DNA of 64,000 bases from JALZKA01 sp963734015 (GCA_963734015.1 CAVTFG010000017.1:62001-126000); one strand, 5' to 3'. Shown: positions 52,081 to 60,300, counted from the first letter of the stretch. Notes: generated from the letters alone by a model not told the origin. Made by a program: numbers and translations.

Positions 52081-52737
52081 ATGACATCGGTGCGCGCCCG
52101 GACGCTGGTGGCGCTGGCGATTGGGGCGCTGGCGCTCGGCGCGGCTGGGCTCGCGACCGCGGAGATGCGCAGCGAGAAGCTGGGGCCGTTGCTCTGCGAG
52201 ACCACGGGCGGCGGGCGCTTCGTGAAGATCCCGGGCTTCCGGGGCGAGAAGATCGACCGCCGGCTGCTGAAGGACGTCGCCTACTTGCGCGAGCGCTTCA
52301 AGATCTTCGTGACCGACGGCTACTCGCTCGACCCGGTGCACTCGCGAAACGGGGAGCACCCGATCGGCCTCGCCCTCGACATCGTCCCCGACCGTCGGAA
52401 CGGCGGCACGTGGAGGCGAATCGACCGCCTCGCCGAGTGGGCGGAGCCCCGCCAGGATCGCCCGCGGGCGCCGTTCCGGTGGGTCGGCTACGACGGCGAC
52501 GCGGGCCACGGCCGCGGCGATCACCTGCATCTCTCGTTCAGCCACTCACCCACCCGCTACAACGACCCCGCGCGGATGATCCAGAGCCTGAAGTGCCCCG
52601 GCGGCTCGGGCGGCAAGCCGCCGAAGAGCGACGGCGGCGGCAACCCCAGCCCCTCCGGCGGCGTCGGGCTCAGCCGCCACGACCTCGAGAAGAAGCACCC
52701 GGAGACGGGCGGCATCGGGATTCGCGGCGCGCGCTGA
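52081..52737 (+). CDS. Exported M15-like peptidase, copy 2
   Basis: A 218-aa exported protein with a signal sequence (residues 3-27). The zinc motif is EHPIGLALDIVPD (H-x6-D) and the distal HxH is RGDHLHLSFSHSPTRY. GGGAGGGG lies upstream of ATG 52081. After residue 175 it becomes Gly/Pro/Ser-rich and then basic, a likely wall-spanning tail. It shares fold and order of motifs with the preceding gene but little sequence, so the pair are distant paralogs or convergent members of the ARB-07466-like M15 group. Confidence 0.82.
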   Translation: MTSVRARTLVALAIGALALGAAGLATAEMRSEKLGPLLCETTGGGRFVKIPGFRGEKIDRRLLKDVAYLRERFKIFVTDGYSLDPVHSRNGEHPIGLALDIVPDRRNGGTWRRIDRLAEWAEPRQDRPRAPFRWVGYDGDAGHGRGDHLHLSFSHSPTRYNDPARMIQSLKCPGGSGGKPPKSDGGGNPSPSGGVGLSRHDLEKKHPETGGIGIRGAR

Positions 52738-52757
52738 GGCCGCGCCGCAAGCGGACA

Positions 52758-53035
52758 GCGGACCGTGCGGGCCCACCGTCGAAAGTGGTCCCCGGGCGTT
52801 CCCGTCGTGGCTGGCTCCGGTCAGGCCGTACCGCGTCGCTTGCTCGCTACCGCTTAAGGCTGCTTCCTTCCGGACCTGACCTGATTCACGGGCGCGCATC
52901 GCGCGGGACCTGACCATCAACGCCGCCCGCGACGTACTGGCCCCGAAGGCCATGATCCTCGGGCGGGCATTTCAGCCCCGCTAGAGCGGATTGCGGGTGC
53001 AGGGCACCGCTACCTCCCCGCCTAGCACGGTCCGC
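52758..53035 (-). ncRNA. ffs: Signal recognition particle RNA, large bacterial type
   Basis: On the minus strand the helix-8 motif GGTCAGGTCCGGAAGGAAGC occupies 52862-52881 and continues AGCC to 52858. The 5' part holds the Alu-domain signature (GGCGGGGAGGTAGCGGTGCC..., then CCGCAATCCGCTCTAGCGGG). The ends pair perfectly over 11 bases (53025-53035 with 52758-52768), giving about 278 nt. A TACGAT -10 box at 53042-53047 sits six bases before the predicted 5' end. This is the long SRP RNA, not the short 4.5S form. Confidence 0.93.
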
Positions 53036-53041
53036 GGGTCA

Positions 53042-53047
53042 ATCGTA
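53042..53047 (-). promoter_or_regulatory. -10 box of the SRP RNA promoter
   Basis: TACGAT on the minus strand lies six bases upstream of the first base of the terminal SRP helix. No good -35 hexamer is visible at 17 bp. Confidence 0.45.
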
Positions 53048-53079
53048 GCGCGCGGACGGCGGGTGACGCCCGTGGCGGT

Positions 53080-53301
53080 TCAGTACCGGTCGCGTGGGGG
53101 GACGTCGCGGTCCCGCGCCGGGGGGACCCCGGAAGGGCGTGCTCGATTCATCATGAACAGCCCGATCGCCAGGCCAACCGCCCCGACGATCATCAGGATC
53201 AAGCCGACGACCGAGAGGTCGACGGACTCGATGGAGTCGTTCACGGCGAACCTGAGGATCGCGCCGACCGCGATCAAGAAGAGCGAGGTACCAACGGTCA
53301 T
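53080..53301 (-). CDS. DUF6458 family small membrane protein
   Basis: A 73-aa protein beginning MTVGTSLFLIAVGAILRFAV, then VDLSVVGLILMIVGAVGLAIGLFMM: two membrane helices followed by a basic tail. This is the pattern of DUF6458, common in actinobacteria and of unknown role. It stands alone upstream (in its orientation) of the SRP RNA. Confidence 0.85.
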   Translation of the reverse strand: MTVGTSLFLIAVGAILRFAVNDSIESVDLSVVGLILMIVGAVGLAIGLFMMNRARPSGVPPARDRDVPPRDRY

Positions 53302-53399
53302 GGCGCTCCTATTCCCCTGGCCACGCGCCGGAAACTACCGCGTCGACGATGGCAGCGCGTCGCGGCCTTCGCGGCGGGGCTGGCGGCGGGCGTAGAGGC

Positions 53400-54779
53400 T
53401 TACGCGGCCGGCGGGATGTTCTGGTTCGACCGGAAGAGGTTGGCCGGGTCGTAGGTCGCCTTGACCTCGGTGAGCCGGTCCCAGGTGGCGCCGGGGTATG
53501 CCGCGCGGACCCGGTCCGGGCCCTCGTCGCCGAGGAAGTTGACGTAGGCGCCCGCATCGCCCTGGCGAAGCTCGGCCGCGAGCCCGTCGGCCCAGGCCGC
53601 GGCGGCGGGTCGGTCCGCGGGGTCCTCGTAGAACGACACGACGTTGACCATCGTCCGCGCGGCGCGGTGGGCGTACGCCGTCGCCTCGGCCGGCACGCGG
53701 TCGATCGCGCCGCCGAGCACGCGGAACTGCGCGACTCGCATCGGCCCGCCGGCGGAGGGGTCGAGGCGCTCGAGCGTCCGCTCCGCGAGATCGCGGTCGA
53801 CCTCTCCGGTGAAGAGGTTGCGGAAGACGACCGTCGGGTGGTAGTCCTCGGGCTCCGGGCCATACATCTCCGGGTAGGTGATCGGTCTCACCATGTCGAC
53901 GATCGGCTCCGCGAGCGAGCGGAACGGCTCCAGCACCCGCTCACCTTCCTCGGCGGGACCCGCGAAGCACAGTTGCGCCATCACGACCAGCTCGCCGTGG
54001 CGCTCCTCGGGCACGAACGGCATCGGCGGCGCGGGCATCACGTTGGCGATCGTCGACAGCCCGTCGGGGGCTGCATCGGACTCGGCCAGGAACGAGCTCA
54101 GGACATCGGGGGTCGCCGGGAGCAGGAGCATGCCCCCGACCACCGAGGGAACCTCGTGCAGTCGGAACTTGAACCGGGTCGCGACGCCGAAGTTGCCGCC
54201 GCCGCCCCGGATCGCCCAGAACAGGTCCGGGTGGCTCTCGGCGTCGACCTCGAGGATCCGGCCGTCGGCGGTCACGACCTCGGCGGCGAGCAGGCTGTCG
54301 ATCGTCAGTCCCTGGAGCCGGCTGAGGAAGCCCGTTCCTCCACCCAGCGTGATGCCGCCGATCCCGACCGACGCGGCGTCGCCGAACCCGGTGGCCAGGC
54401 CGTGCTCGCCCACCGCGTTCGTGTACTCGCCGGCGGTCAGGCCGGTCTGCGCCCAGGCGGTGCGCCCCTCGGCGTCGATCTCCAGTCCTCGCATCTCCCG
54501 CAGGTCGAGCACGATCCCGTCGTCCAGCACGCCGTGCCCGGCGCCGCTGTGCCCGCCGCTGCGGACGGCCAATCCCAGGCCGGAGTCCCGTGCGAACGAG
54601 ACGATCCGCGCGACATCCTCCGCGTCGGCGGGTCGCACGACCGCCGCTGGACGCCGGTCGATCCCACCCATGACGACGGTTCGTGCCTCGTCGTAGGCGG
54701 CGTCGTCGGGGCCGATCAGGCGCCCGTCGAACTCGGCGCGCAGCCGTGCGATGGTCGTGGGGTCCGCGAGTGATGTCAT
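53400..54779 (-). CDS. FAD-linked oxidase (berberine-bridge-type)
   Basis: A 459-aa PCMH-fold flavoenzyme. The covalent-FAD His lies in AVRSGGHSGAGHG; the second FAD-attachment Cys of true berberine-bridge enzymes is absent (GFGDAASVGIGGITLGGG), so flavin is held by one bond only. The C-terminal BBE element is present (YVNFLGDEG...RVRAAYPGATWDRLTEVKATYDPANLF). Bacterial relatives oxidise sugars, alkaloid-like or aromatic alcohols with O2. No signal peptide. Substrate unknown. Confidence 0.92.
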   Translation of the reverse strand: MTSLADPTTIARLRAEFDGRLIGPDDAAYDEARTVVMGGIDRRPAAVVRPADAEDVARIVSFARDSGLGLAVRSGGHSGAGHGVLDDGIVLDLREMRGLEIDAEGRTAWAQTGLTAGEYTNAVGEHGLATGFGDAASVGIGGITLGGGTGFLSRLQGLTIDSLLAAEVVTADGRILEVDAESHPDLFWAIRGGGGNFGVATRFKFRLHEVPSVVGGMLLLPATPDVLSSFLAESDAAPDGLSTIANVMPAPPMPFVPEERHGELVVMAQLCFAGPAEEGERVLEPFRSLAEPIVDMVRPITYPEMYGPEPEDYHPTVVFRNLFTGEVDRDLAERTLERLDPSAGGPMRVAQFRVLGGAIDRVPAEATAYAHRAARTMVNVVSFYEDPADRPAAAAWADGLAAELRQGDAGAYVNFLGDEGPDRVRAAYPGATWDRLTEVKATYDPANLFRSNQNIPPAA

Positions 54780-54913
54780 TCAGGGCACCTCGTGCTGATG
54801 GCGTTCTTCAGGTCGGCGATGAGCATCGCCAACCGCTGAACGACCTTCAAGGCGGATCACCCCCGGCTACACGTGCGGTTATCCGTACGTCGCGTCCTAT
54901 CATCACGCGCCCA

Positions 54914-54985
54914 GGGCGCGTAGCTCAGTGGGAGAGCGCTCGCTTCACACGCGAGAGGTCGCTGGTTCGAAACCAGCCGCGCCCA
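54914..54985 (+). tRNA. tRNA-Val (CAC)
   Basis: A 72-nt cloverleaf: acceptor GGGCGCG pairing with CGCGCCC, D-arm GCTC...GAGC, anticodon stem CTCGC/GCGAG with loop TTCACAC (anticodon CAC, valine), and T-arm GCTGG-TTCGAAA-CCAGC. The discriminator base is A; CCA is not encoded. No integrase or repeated 3' end is nearby. Confidence 0.96.
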
Positions 54986-55134
54986 TCACTCGTAACGGCT
55001 TGTTCATCCGAGGAGCTCGTGCTGTTCCTCTTCGTCGGCGCCTTGTCCTCCGGCGAGTGCGCCATCACGGCCACCGACGGTACAACGTGCCAGGTCTCGG
55101 TCCCCCCAAGACAGAACGCCCGTCGAGCCCTCGA

Positions 55135-55794
55135 CTAGGGCTCAACAAGTCCTCGCTTGATCGCGTACCGGGTCAGCTCAACGCGGTTCCGCATCCCGAG
55201 CTTCTCGAGGATGTTCGCCCGATGGCGGTCGACGGTCTTCTTGCTGATCACCAGGCTCTCGGCGATCTCCTCGCTCGAAAGCCCCTCGGCGATCTGCTTG
55301 ATCACTTCCTGCTCCCGAGCGGTCAAAGGGTCAGTGGGAGTCACTTCACCGCGGCTCGCTCGGTTGAGGTAGTCGCGCACGAGGGCGGAAGCCGCAGGCG
55401 GATAGATGAACGGCTCCCCTCGCATGGTCGCCCGGCATGCCTCGATCAGGTCGCGATTGGCGGCCGACTTCAGCACGTAGCCTGAGGCGCCAGCCTTCAA
55501 CGCCTCGAAGAAGTACTGCTCGTTGTCATGGACCGAGAGCATCAGGAGGCGCAGCTCCGGCCGACGCCGGTGAAGCTCGCGCGCCACCTGCAGACCGGTG
55601 AGACGGGGCATGGCAACGTCGAGGACCGCGAGGTCGATCTCGCCGGTGATCCCGATCTCGAGCGCCTCGGCGCCGTCGCCCGCCTCCGCGACCACCGCGA
55701 GGTCGGCGTGAGAGTCCAGCACCAGCTTCAGCCCTGAGCGGACGAGCTCGTGATCATCGGCGAGGAGAATCCGTGTCGTGAGCGGCACAGGCAT
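55135..55794 (-). CDS. NarL/LuxR-type response regulator
   Basis: A 219-aa response regulator. The receiver domain has the acidic pair LLADDHELVRSGL and the phosphoacceptor D59 (LAVLDVAMPRLTG), with Lys in GYVLKSAANRDL. The C-terminal LuxR helix-turn-helix is LTAREQEVIKQIAEGLSSEEIAESLVISKKTVDRHRANI. The gene abuts and overlaps by one base the histidine kinase gene upstream, so the two form a two-component system. Targets are unknown. Confidence 0.95.
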   Translation of the reverse strand: MPVPLTTRILLADDHELVRSGLKLVLDSHADLAVVAEAGDGAEALEIGITGEIDLAVLDVAMPRLTGLQVARELHRRRPELRLLMLSVHDNEQYFFEALKAGASGYVLKSAANRDLIEACRATMRGEPFIYPPAASALVRDYLNRASRGEVTPTDPLTAREQEVIKQIAEGLSSEEIAESLVISKKTVDRHRANILEKLGMRNRVELTRYAIKRGLVEP

Positions 55795-56792
55795 CAGGAA
55801 TCCTCGAATGGCAATCGCAGCGTCACTTCCATGCCCTGACCAGGGCGGGATTCAATGTCGAGCGTCCCACTCCCGAGCAAAGCCCTCTCTCGCATCCCCT
55901 CGATGCCGATCGTTTCCGTGCTCATGCTCGCCGCCTCCATGCCGACTCCGTCATCGACCACGCGCAGCACGACCTCACCTTCGCGGCTCTCGAGCGCAAC
56001 GAGGCACCGGGTCGCTTGCGAGTGGCGAAGGACGTTCGTGAGCGCCTCCTGGGCAACTCGGTAGATCACGAGCTCAAGCTCAGTCGACATCGGCGGGAGC
56101 TCGGTCGCGAGCTGGCGCTCGATCCGGACGCCCCCCTGGCGGTCAGCGCGCGACGTCAGCGCGATCAGGGCGTTGATCAGACCCAGGTCGTCGAGCGCCT
56201 CGGGCCGAAGGTCTCGCGAGATCCGACGGATCTCGTCGAGGCTGGTGTGCAACTGACGCGCGATCGCGGCCATCCGCTCGCGCTGCGCTGGAGGACCGTC
56301 AGTGGCCGCCCGTTCGACCTCTAGAGCAATCGCGGTCAACGTCTGACCGGCCTCGTCGTGCAAGGCCCGGCCGATGCGAAGCCTTTCCCGCTCCTGAGCG
56401 GCGAGGGCAGCGCGAGCCCCGGCTCGTCGTTCCTCGGCTAGGCGATCGACCATCGCGTTGAAGGTCTTGACGAACCCGGTGAGAGCCGGTCCGTATGCCT
56501 CGTGTGCGGAGAGACGGCGAGTCGAATCGCGGAGGTCGATCCGTTGCATCTGATCTGAAAGCTCTTGAAGGGGCGCGAGCGCCCGCCGAAGCAGCAGCAC
56601 GTTGACGACGAGCAGTGCAACGAGCCCGACGGCGAGAACGAGCGCCTCCGTGAGCCGGATCGGGGCGTGCACGGTGACCGGCGTGACGATGAAGAGGACG
56701 AAGAGCACCGCGAAGACCGCGACATTCGCCAAGACCGCGCGCCAGAACAGCGAGAGTCGCCTCGGCTCACGGATGTACTCGAGCACGCGCAT
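55794..56792 (-). CDS. Membrane histidine kinase (HisKA_3 type)
   Basis: A 332-aa NarX/DegS-class sensor kinase. Two membrane segments (about residues 18-38 and 47-70) leave only a short extracytoplasmic loop, then HAMP-like LQELSDQMQRIDLRDSTRRL, the phosphoacceptor H145 (RALHDEAGQTLTAI) and the ATPase domain (TNVLRHSQA, VVDDGVGM, GIEGMRERALLGSGTL). The small loop suggests it senses the membrane or an internal signal. Pairs with the response regulator downstream. Confidence 0.94.
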   Translation of the reverse strand: MRVLEYIREPRRLSLFWRAVLANVAVFAVLFVLFIVTPVTVHAPIRLTEALVLAVGLVALLVVNVLLLRRALAPLQELSDQMQRIDLRDSTRRLSAHEAYGPALTGFVKTFNAMVDRLAEERRAGARAALAAQERERLRIGRALHDEAGQTLTAIALEVERAATDGPPAQRERMAAIARQLHTSLDEIRRISRDLRPEALDDLGLINALIALTSRADRQGGVRIERQLATELPPMSTELELVIYRVAQEALTNVLRHSQATRCLVALESREGEVVLRVVDDGVGMEAASMSTETIGIEGMRERALLGSGTLDIESRPGQGMEVTLRLPFEDS

Positions 56793-56856
56793 CGCCCGGA
56801 CAACGAAAGCACGCTCCGCGTATCCGCGGGTCGTGTCACCCGTACCGGCGCAACGT

Positions 56857-57432
56857 TCAAAGCAGCGCCAAGGTCGATCGCACTTCGTCGATCAGACTCA
56901 GGTCGTCCTTGGCGTGCAATGCGCTGTCGCCCTCGGTCAGCAGGAGCCGCGCTCGAGCGACTCCTTGAGCCCGCACGCGGGGGTCGTTTCGCAGCCTCCG
57001 GACGAGATGCTCGAGACGCGTAGTCGCCGCTCGTACTGCGCTCCAGTTGATCCCGATCACATCGAGCTGAGGACTGCGAGTAGCGGCGGCGATATGACGT
57101 TCGTAGGCGTCCGCAAGCGACCTGCGACTGCTGGCGGCCGTCAACTGAGCGGCGCGGAGATGCCGGCAATCGCTGGAGTCCGGATTGGTCCCGGCGGCCA
57201 GCTCGCGGTCGATCGAGTTCTTGCGCAATCGACACCGGAGCGCAACGAGCCATGAGCTTCGCCCTCGCTCCCGTGGCCGATCCTCGCCGGGGGCCCGTGG
57301 CGCGGGCAGGTGCGGGAAGCCGATGATCCAGGGGTTGTACGAAGACCTGTGCTTGGTGAGATCGGTCACGGCGCTCCAATCGGAGTGGTTCGGGGTACAA
57401 CCAGGTTCCAGCATCGAGGCCTGCACGGCCAT
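56857..57432 (-). CDS. Small protein, paralog 1 of a local three-member family
   Basis: A frame of up to 191 aa whose last 125 residues align along their length with the genes at 57519 and 59528: SIDRELAAGTNPDSSDCRHLRAAQLT..., the middle HLVRRLRNDP, and the end LLLTEGDSALHAKDDLSLIDEV. The first 60 residues are Pro/Arg-rich and unlike the paralogs, and no good start with a ribosome binding site is visible, so the true start may be internal or upset by a frameshift. All-helical composition; no known domain. Divergent from paralog 2, and upstream of the histidine kinase gene on the same strand. Confidence 0.6.
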   Translation of the reverse strand: MAVQASMLEPGCTPNHSDWSAVTDLTKHRSSYNPWIIGFPHLPAPRAPGEDRPRERGRSSWLVALRCRLRKNSIDRELAAGTNPDSSDCRHLRAAQLTAASSRRSLADAYERHIAAATRSPQLDVIGINWSAVRAATTRLEHLVRRLRNDPRVRAQGVARARLLLTEGDSALHAKDDLSLIDEVRSTLALL

Positions 57433-57518
57433 GGGTGTGGATGCCCATCACTGTGCACCACGGGATATGGGGCAAAACCCCCATTGGCGGCGCGCGGAAC
57501 GTCACTCACGATGCGGCA

Positions 57519-58019
57519 ATGACGCCACGCTCGCTATCGAAACGCCCACGTTGGCGGGCGCGGCTCCGGACCGCCTGGAAGGCCGACGAGCTCGACGACG
57601 CCTTGATCCGTGGAGAGGACCCGCTCGAGACCGAGGAGTTGGCGCTACGGGCCATACAGCTCGTCGAGCCGGGGAAGCGCGCTGCGCTTGCGGGCTCCCT
57701 CGAGCTGGTAGTGAAGGCGGTCGTGGCCCGCGGACCGTCTCCCGTCCCGGGTCCCACGATCCTGCGGCGCGTCCCCGTCGCTCGTAATCGGCGGGGCCTG
57801 CAGAAGCTGGCTCGGCGACTGCGAGACGACGGCATGCATTGCCTGCCGGGGCTTGCGATGGCGGACCGGCTCATCCGCTTCGGGGACAGCCCGCTGTACA
57901 TGGCTCTCGATCCGTTGCAGCTCACCCACCGGATCGAGGAAATCGTCGCCGCGTTCGAGCCCGACTGGGACGGCCAGCCGGCGGACATGCCAAGTGGTGA
58001 CGGTCGATGGCATATGTGA
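57519..58019 (+). CDS. Small protein, paralog 2 of a local three-member family
   Basis: A 166-aa helical protein. A basic N-terminus is followed by DELDDALIRGEDPLETEELALRAIQLVEPGKRAALAGSLE, the middle LQKLARRLRDDG, and the family end GLAMADRLIRFGDSPLYMALDPLQLTHRIEEIV. ATG 57519 starts the conserved part. Its end overlaps the ferredoxin gene by 13 bases. I recall proteins of this shape in Thermoleophilia genomes, often in several copies, but no function is known to me. Confidence 0.75.
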   Translation: MTPRSLSKRPRWRARLRTAWKADELDDALIRGEDPLETEELALRAIQLVEPGKRAALAGSLELVVKAVVARGPSPVPGPTILRRVPVARNRRGLQKLARRLRDDGMHCLPGLAMADRLIRFGDSPLYMALDPLQLTHRIEEIVAAFEPDWDGQPADMPSGDGRWHM

Positions 58020-58267
58020 TCGCGGAGCCCTGCATCGGGGTCAAGGACAACTCCTGCGTCGAGGTCTGTCCCGTCGACTGCATCCATCCGACGCCCGACG
58101 AGCCCGATTACGACGCGGTCGAGCAGCTCTACATCGATCCCGACGAGTGCATCGACTGCGATGCCTGCGTCGAGGCCTGCCCGGTCGACGCCTGCTTCGC
58201 CGAGGACCGGCTACCGATGGAATGGCTCCGCTTCCCGCAGATCAATGCCGACTACTACAAGAGGTGA
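58007..58267 (+). CDS. Seven-iron ferredoxin
   Basis: An 86-aa [3Fe-4S][4Fe-4S] ferredoxin. The first cysteine set is spread as in FdxA (CIGVKDNSCVEVCPVDCI, C9, C17, C21, C25) and the second is classical (CIDCDACVEACPVDACF). Actinobacterial ferredoxins of this type serve cytochromes P450 and other redox enzymes. It is translated together with the paralog-2 protein, with which it overlaps. Confidence 0.95.
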   Translation: MAYVIAEPCIGVKDNSCVEVCPVDCIHPTPDEPDYDAVEQLYIDPDECIDCDACVEACPVDACFAEDRLPMEWLRFPQINADYYKR

Positions 58268-58268
58268 C

Positions 58269-58787
58269 CTGACCGCCGCGGCCCTCGCGAGCCTCGCGGC
58301 CGCCGCCGCCGCGCTCGCCGTCCGGCTCGCAGAGCCCTACGAGCACGGCGCGTGGCTCGTCGCGTACCTCGTCCTCGTAGGGTCGCTCGCCCAGTTTCTG
58401 CTTGGTCGCGGCCAGGTGGAGTTGCTCGCGACCGTCGGCGGTGGCGCGCCGTCGCGCCCCACTCGGCTTCGTCAGCTCGTGCTTTGGAATCTCGGAGTGG
58501 TGGCCGTGCCGGCCGGGGTGCTCGCGGATACGAAACTCCTGGTCGTCGCCGGAAGTGTCTCCCCTGATCGCAGCGGTGGCCTCGTTCCGGAGGACCGTGC
58601 GCGCCGTGAGCGCCTCGCCGACGGCTCCGCCGGCCTCGCTGAGGCGGCTTATGCCGCTCTGGTGGCGCTGATGGCTGTCAGCGCCGTCCCGCTCTCTCAG
58701 CTGATCGCGGATTCCGCTGATGACGCCGCGGGGCCGGAACCGACGGCCGCGCTGAGTGCATGGGCGTCGGAGGGTGGGGCGGGCTGA
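58269..58787 (+). CDS. Small membrane protein without a clear start, possibly frameshifted
   Basis: An open frame directly after the ferredoxin encodes Ala/Leu-rich membrane helices (AALASLAAAAAALAVRLAEPYEHGAWLVAYLVLVGSLAQFLLG, LWNLGVVAVPAGVLADTKLLVVAGS, and later AYAALVALMAVSAVPLSQLIA). It has no ATG, GTG or TTG near its beginning; a GTG overlapping the ferredoxin stop (58264) is one base out of frame. Between about 58560 and 58625 another frame (LIAAVASFRRTVRAV) reads more like membrane protein. I suspect indels. Function unknown. Confidence 0.45.
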   Translation: MTAAALASLAAAAAALAVRLAEPYEHGAWLVAYLVLVGSLAQFLLGRGQVELLATVGGGAPSRPTRLRQLVLWNLGVVAVPAGVLADTKLLVVAGSVSPDRSGGLVPEDRARRERLADGSAGLAEAAYAALVALMAVSAVPLSQLIADSADDAAGPEPTAALSAWASEGGAG

Positions 58788-58971
58788 GCAGTCCCCAAGA
58801 CGGAGCGGCGGCCCCACCGCTCCTAGTCGAGCGCGACGGGGACGTGAACCGGATGCGATTCGCCATCCGTCGCGGCCTCGTCGAGCGGTAGATCGAGAGC
58901 GCGTTTTGATGACCGAAAGATGGGTGTCAGGCCCCATCGTCGGAACGTCGGCAATGGGCAACCATTGATGC

Positions 58972-59520
58972 ATGTCGAAAACCGCGACAACCGAGCTACG
59001 CCCGAACGTCGACCAGGAGCCGAAGCCGGCCGTCCGCACGCTGCTCACCCGAGACGGAGCCGACAGGCTCGCTGCGGAGCTGGCCCGGCTTCGGCATCAG
59101 CTTGATGTCGAGTTTGCGGCTCGTCTCAGCGAAACCAGGGCGTTCGGCGAGCTGCACAACAACGACGACTACCTCCAGTCCAAGGAGGAGGGGGCGGTCG
59201 TGGAGGCCCGGATCCGTCAGTTGGAGGCCGTCCTTGGTTCCGCCGAGATCGTTGACGATCCGAAGCACGCGGGAGACGCGGCAACGGTCGGATCGCGCGT
59301 CGAAGTCGAAGATCTTGCAACCGGCGTGGTGCGGAGACACGAACTGGCCGGCGGGTTCGAGTCGTACGGCCCAGGCCGGATATCGGCGAACGCACCGGTC
59401 GGCCAAGCGCTGATCGGTCGGCGACCCGGAGATGAGGTCACGGTCGAGCTACCAACCGGCCGATCGCTGATCCTGAGAGTCCTAACCGTGGACGGCTTCG
59501 GCCTCGCAGCAGGTCGTTAG
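58972..59520 (+). CDS. GreA/GreB-like factor with altered tip residues
   Basis: A 182-aa protein with a Gre-type N-terminal coiled coil (about residues 25-100) and an FKBP-like C-terminal domain (GSRVEVEDLATGVVRRHELAGG...ISANAPVGQALIGRRPGDEVTVELPTG). In GreA the coiled-coil tip D-L-S-E-N-A-E-Y places two acidic residues in the RNA polymerase secondary channel; here the tip is G-E-L-H-N-N-D-D-Y, so Asp becomes Glu60 and the key Glu becomes Asn63. It may bind RNA polymerase without stimulating RNA cleavage. An extra 20-residue N-terminal tail is present. Confidence 0.88.
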   Translation: MSKTATTELRPNVDQEPKPAVRTLLTRDGADRLAAELARLRHQLDVEFAARLSETRAFGELHNNDDYLQSKEEGAVVEARIRQLEAVLGSAEIVDDPKHAGDAATVGSRVEVEDLATGVVRRHELAGGFESYGPGRISANAPVGQALIGRRPGDEVTVELPTGRSLILRVLTVDGFGLAAGR

Positions 59521-59527
59521 GAGTCGC

Positions 59528-60001
59528 ATGCCCTCCGGCATTCCATCGGCTCCGTATCCCCATCGAACCCCGGCATCTGAAACGCGCCGCACCCCGTTCC
59601 GGGCTCGCCCGCAAACGTTCCGGGTCGACCGACTCCTCGTCCGGGATGTAAGCCCCACCGAATCCGCGCTGCTCAAGGAGCGCGCCCGGCGGCTGGTTGA
59701 CCCCCGGGCGCAGCATAGGCTCGCGAGCTCGATCGACCACCTGCTCGCCAGGGCGCGCCATAGCCCGCGAGGACTCGTGGAAGCCCCTCACGTCGCCATC
59801 AGCGCGCGGCACGTCATGCGCAACCGCCCTCTCTTTGAACGCATCGCCGAGCTTCTTCGACGGCCCACGCCCCCGCTGGACGAGGGGATCGCGATGACGT
59901 CACTCCTGCTCCACGATGGCCGGAGTGCGCTTTACGCGACCGACGACCCCAGGGACCTCCGCGCCGCGCTCCGCGGGACCATCGGCGCACTCGAGCGCTA
60001 G
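59528..60001 (+). CDS. Small protein, paralog 3 of a local three-member family
   Basis: A 157-aa protein from ATG 59528, with AGGAG overlapping the stop of the Gre-like gene, so the two are coupled. After a Pro/Arg-rich N-terminus it follows the family: TESALLKERARRLVDPRAQHRLASSIDHLLARAR, LFERIAELLRRP, and the end MTSLLLHDGRSALYATDDPRDLRAAL. The spacing of the conserved L-x2-G-x-S-x-L-Y/H motif to the C-terminus matches the two paralogs. Function unknown. Confidence 0.72.
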   Translation: MPSGIPSAPYPHRTPASETRRTPFRARPQTFRVDRLLVRDVSPTESALLKERARRLVDPRAQHRLASSIDHLLARARHSPRGLVEAPHVAISARHVMRNRPLFERIAELLRRPTPPLDEGIAMTSLLLHDGRSALYATDDPRDLRAALRGTIGALER

Positions 60002-60120
60002 CCGGGTCATGGCTCAGGCCTCAGGGGTAACGGAAGAGGGATCGGACAGAGCCAAAACTCCCGCCTCGCAGCCGTTGAGCAGTCCACGTCTGACATGTGA
60101 CCTGACACGATGGAGCGGCG

Positions 60121-60300
60121 ATGGTCGACGCCAACGGTGCCGGGACGAGCGTAAGGGAGCGCGTTTTGCGGACGGTTCGGAGCGCGAGCCGGCGGGTGCG
60201 CGAGGGCATCTGGCTCTTGCCCCAGGGCGCGGTAGCCGCCACAGCAGCCTGGGTGATCCCGAAGTACGCGCTCACCACCACATCGGAGCGAACATCTGGG
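60121..60300 (+). pseudogene. FUSC-type transporter N-terminal fragment, copy 1
   Basis: From ATG 60121 the frame reads SVRERVLRTVRSASRRVREG, then LLPQGAVAATAAWVIPKYAL, resembling the first helix of FUSC/aromatic-acid exporter proteins. Similarity ends near 60270 and the frame turns Pro/Arg-rich. A second, related fragment lies at 61412. The rest of the interval 60002-60499 holds nothing else I recognise. Confidence 0.45.

Noticed and set aside
54914..54985. tRNA-Val as a possible integration site
   Set aside because: No integrase, no duplicated tRNA 3' end and no change in gene content on either side.
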